From: an uncultured Desulfovibrio sp.
GTDB taxonomy: Bacteria; Desulfobacterota; Desulfovibrionia; Desulfovibrionales; Desulfovibrionaceae
Reading direction: 5' to 3'
NCBI GenBank assembly: GCA_913060505.1
Contig: CAJXRQ010000007.1
Span: 1 to 64,000, forward strand
DNA length: 64,000 nt
The notes under the pieces are model-generated. The model made no database searches, was not told where the DNA came from, and saw only the letters and a program-made list of their open reading frames with translations. The translations under genes were made by a program, and so were the position numbers. This document shows, piece by piece, positions 63,469 through 64,000 of the stretch (its first letter is position 1; every line of letters starts with the position of its first letter).

Positions 63469-63659
63469 ATAGGGCACGAATCCAGATACCAAGTCAGAAC
63501 GGTTGCGAAGCTATCCCATCAAATTCTACGGGGCAACTTCTTTATGACGGCAAGAATTATTCTGGTGAGGTCTTGGTAAACGGCCTTCTCCGTTATTGCT
63601 AAGGAACGGAAAAATCATCCATAAAGAACGTAAAATGGTAGCACCCCGCACGCCGGCAG

Positions 63660-64000
63660 CTATCCAAGAACAGGCTCCGCATACAGGACGGTATCACCGA
63701 AGAAATACGTGTAGTGCCGCAAGTAAAACCGATACTCTGTGCGCATTTCATTTATTATTTCTGGAATTCGCACCATATCATCAGCCAAATGGTAGATCGA
63801 AATCGCCAGTTTTGGATTATATTTCTCTATTACATTACGGCAGCCAATCAATGCATTTTGTTCAGCGCCCTCTATATCCATCTTGATAAAATCTATCTTT
63901 TGAACATTATTCTCTTCAACAAATTGATCCAAGGTAATGGTTTCAATGCTCTGGCTCACATCATTTACGTTCGGGGTGTGGAGAGTTGAACGCCCCGAGC
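63660..64000 (-). CDS. FkbM-family methyltransferase, partial
   Basis: Only the C-terminal 113 residues are inside the window; the frame is open to the right edge. Seen: SGRSTLHTPNVNDVSQSIET, then ITLDQFVEENNVQKIDFIKMDIEGAEQNALIGC, the FkbM signature (VDFIKMDIEGAE), and a terminal FFGDTVLYAEPV. These enzymes O-methylate sugars or polyketides. AT-rich like its neighbours. Confidence 0.85.
   Translation of the reverse strand, partial: SGRSTLHTPNVNDVSQSIETITLDQFVEENNVQKIDFIKMDIEGAEQNALIGCRNVIEKYNPKLAISIYHLADDMVRIPEIINEMRTEYRFYLRHYTYFFGDTVLYAEPVLG

Overview
The window most likely comes from the chromosome of a sulfate-reducing bacterium of the Desulfovibrio/Pseudodesulfovibrio type. The strongest evidence is a complete dissimilatory sulfite reductase set, dsrA-dsrB-dsrD, at 44.6-47.4 kb, followed by a CbiA/CobB-type amidase that fits the siroheme amidase DsrN. 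A cobalamin-riboswitch-controlled CbiK chelatase, a TRAP carboxylate transporter, a dCache chemoreceptor, a CheV-like protein and several GGDEF regulators agree with this. Most of the window has the codon use of a moderately GC-rich genome; from about 58.5 kb to the right edge it becomes clearly AT-richer.

Layout. 1-12.4 kb (all minus strand): a metallophore/iron uptake locus. It has two AraC-type regulators, an MBL-fold hydrolase, an MFS transporter, two fused permease-ATPase ABC proteins of the YbtP/YbtQ-IrtA/IrtB kind, a TonB-dependent receptor, and a DUF4198 protein with a LolA-like exported protein. Two Fur-box-like sites lie inside it and no siderophore synthase is present. 12.6-13.0 kb: a decayed reading frame. 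13-18 kb: cbiK behind a B12 riboswitch, a DHH-CBS protein, a GNAT enzyme between tRNA-Asp and a duplicated tRNA 3' half, and an RNA cytosine methyltransferase. 18-26 kb: an exported VCBS-repeat protein, a TRAP transporter (dctPQM), a pseudouridine synthase, BON and NlpC/P60 lipoproteins, and a PAS-GGDEF protein. 26-38 kb: a GT20 trehalose/glucosylglycerol phosphate synthase, groES-groEL, a PocR-PAS-GGDEF sensor, an MCP, an exported beta-helix protein, a DUF2325 protein and a CheV-like protein. 38-43 kb: a NeuB-family synthase with a winged-helix regulator, an acyl-CoA ligase and a cyclophilin. 43-47.4 kb: the dsr cluster. 47.7-56.7 kb: a YkgJ-type protein, then an O-antigen-type operon (regulator, Wzm, Wzt, GT2, GT4, AsnB, GT4) with very tight overlaps. 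56.7-64 kb: an isochorismatase-family hydrolase, a lactonase-like MBL protein, then AT-rich surface-polysaccharide genes (DUF616 glycosyltransferase, methyltransferase, MsbA-like ABC, FkbM methyltransferase) around a dead IS3-family element.

The genes group into four functional themes: iron/metallophore capture under Fur and AraC control; tetrapyrrole chemistry serving B12 and siroheme (CbiK, DsrN) next to the sulfite reductase that needs siroheme; signalling and chemotaxis; and ATP-driven export and assembly of surface glycans. All assignments come from reading the translations and motifs; no database search was run.
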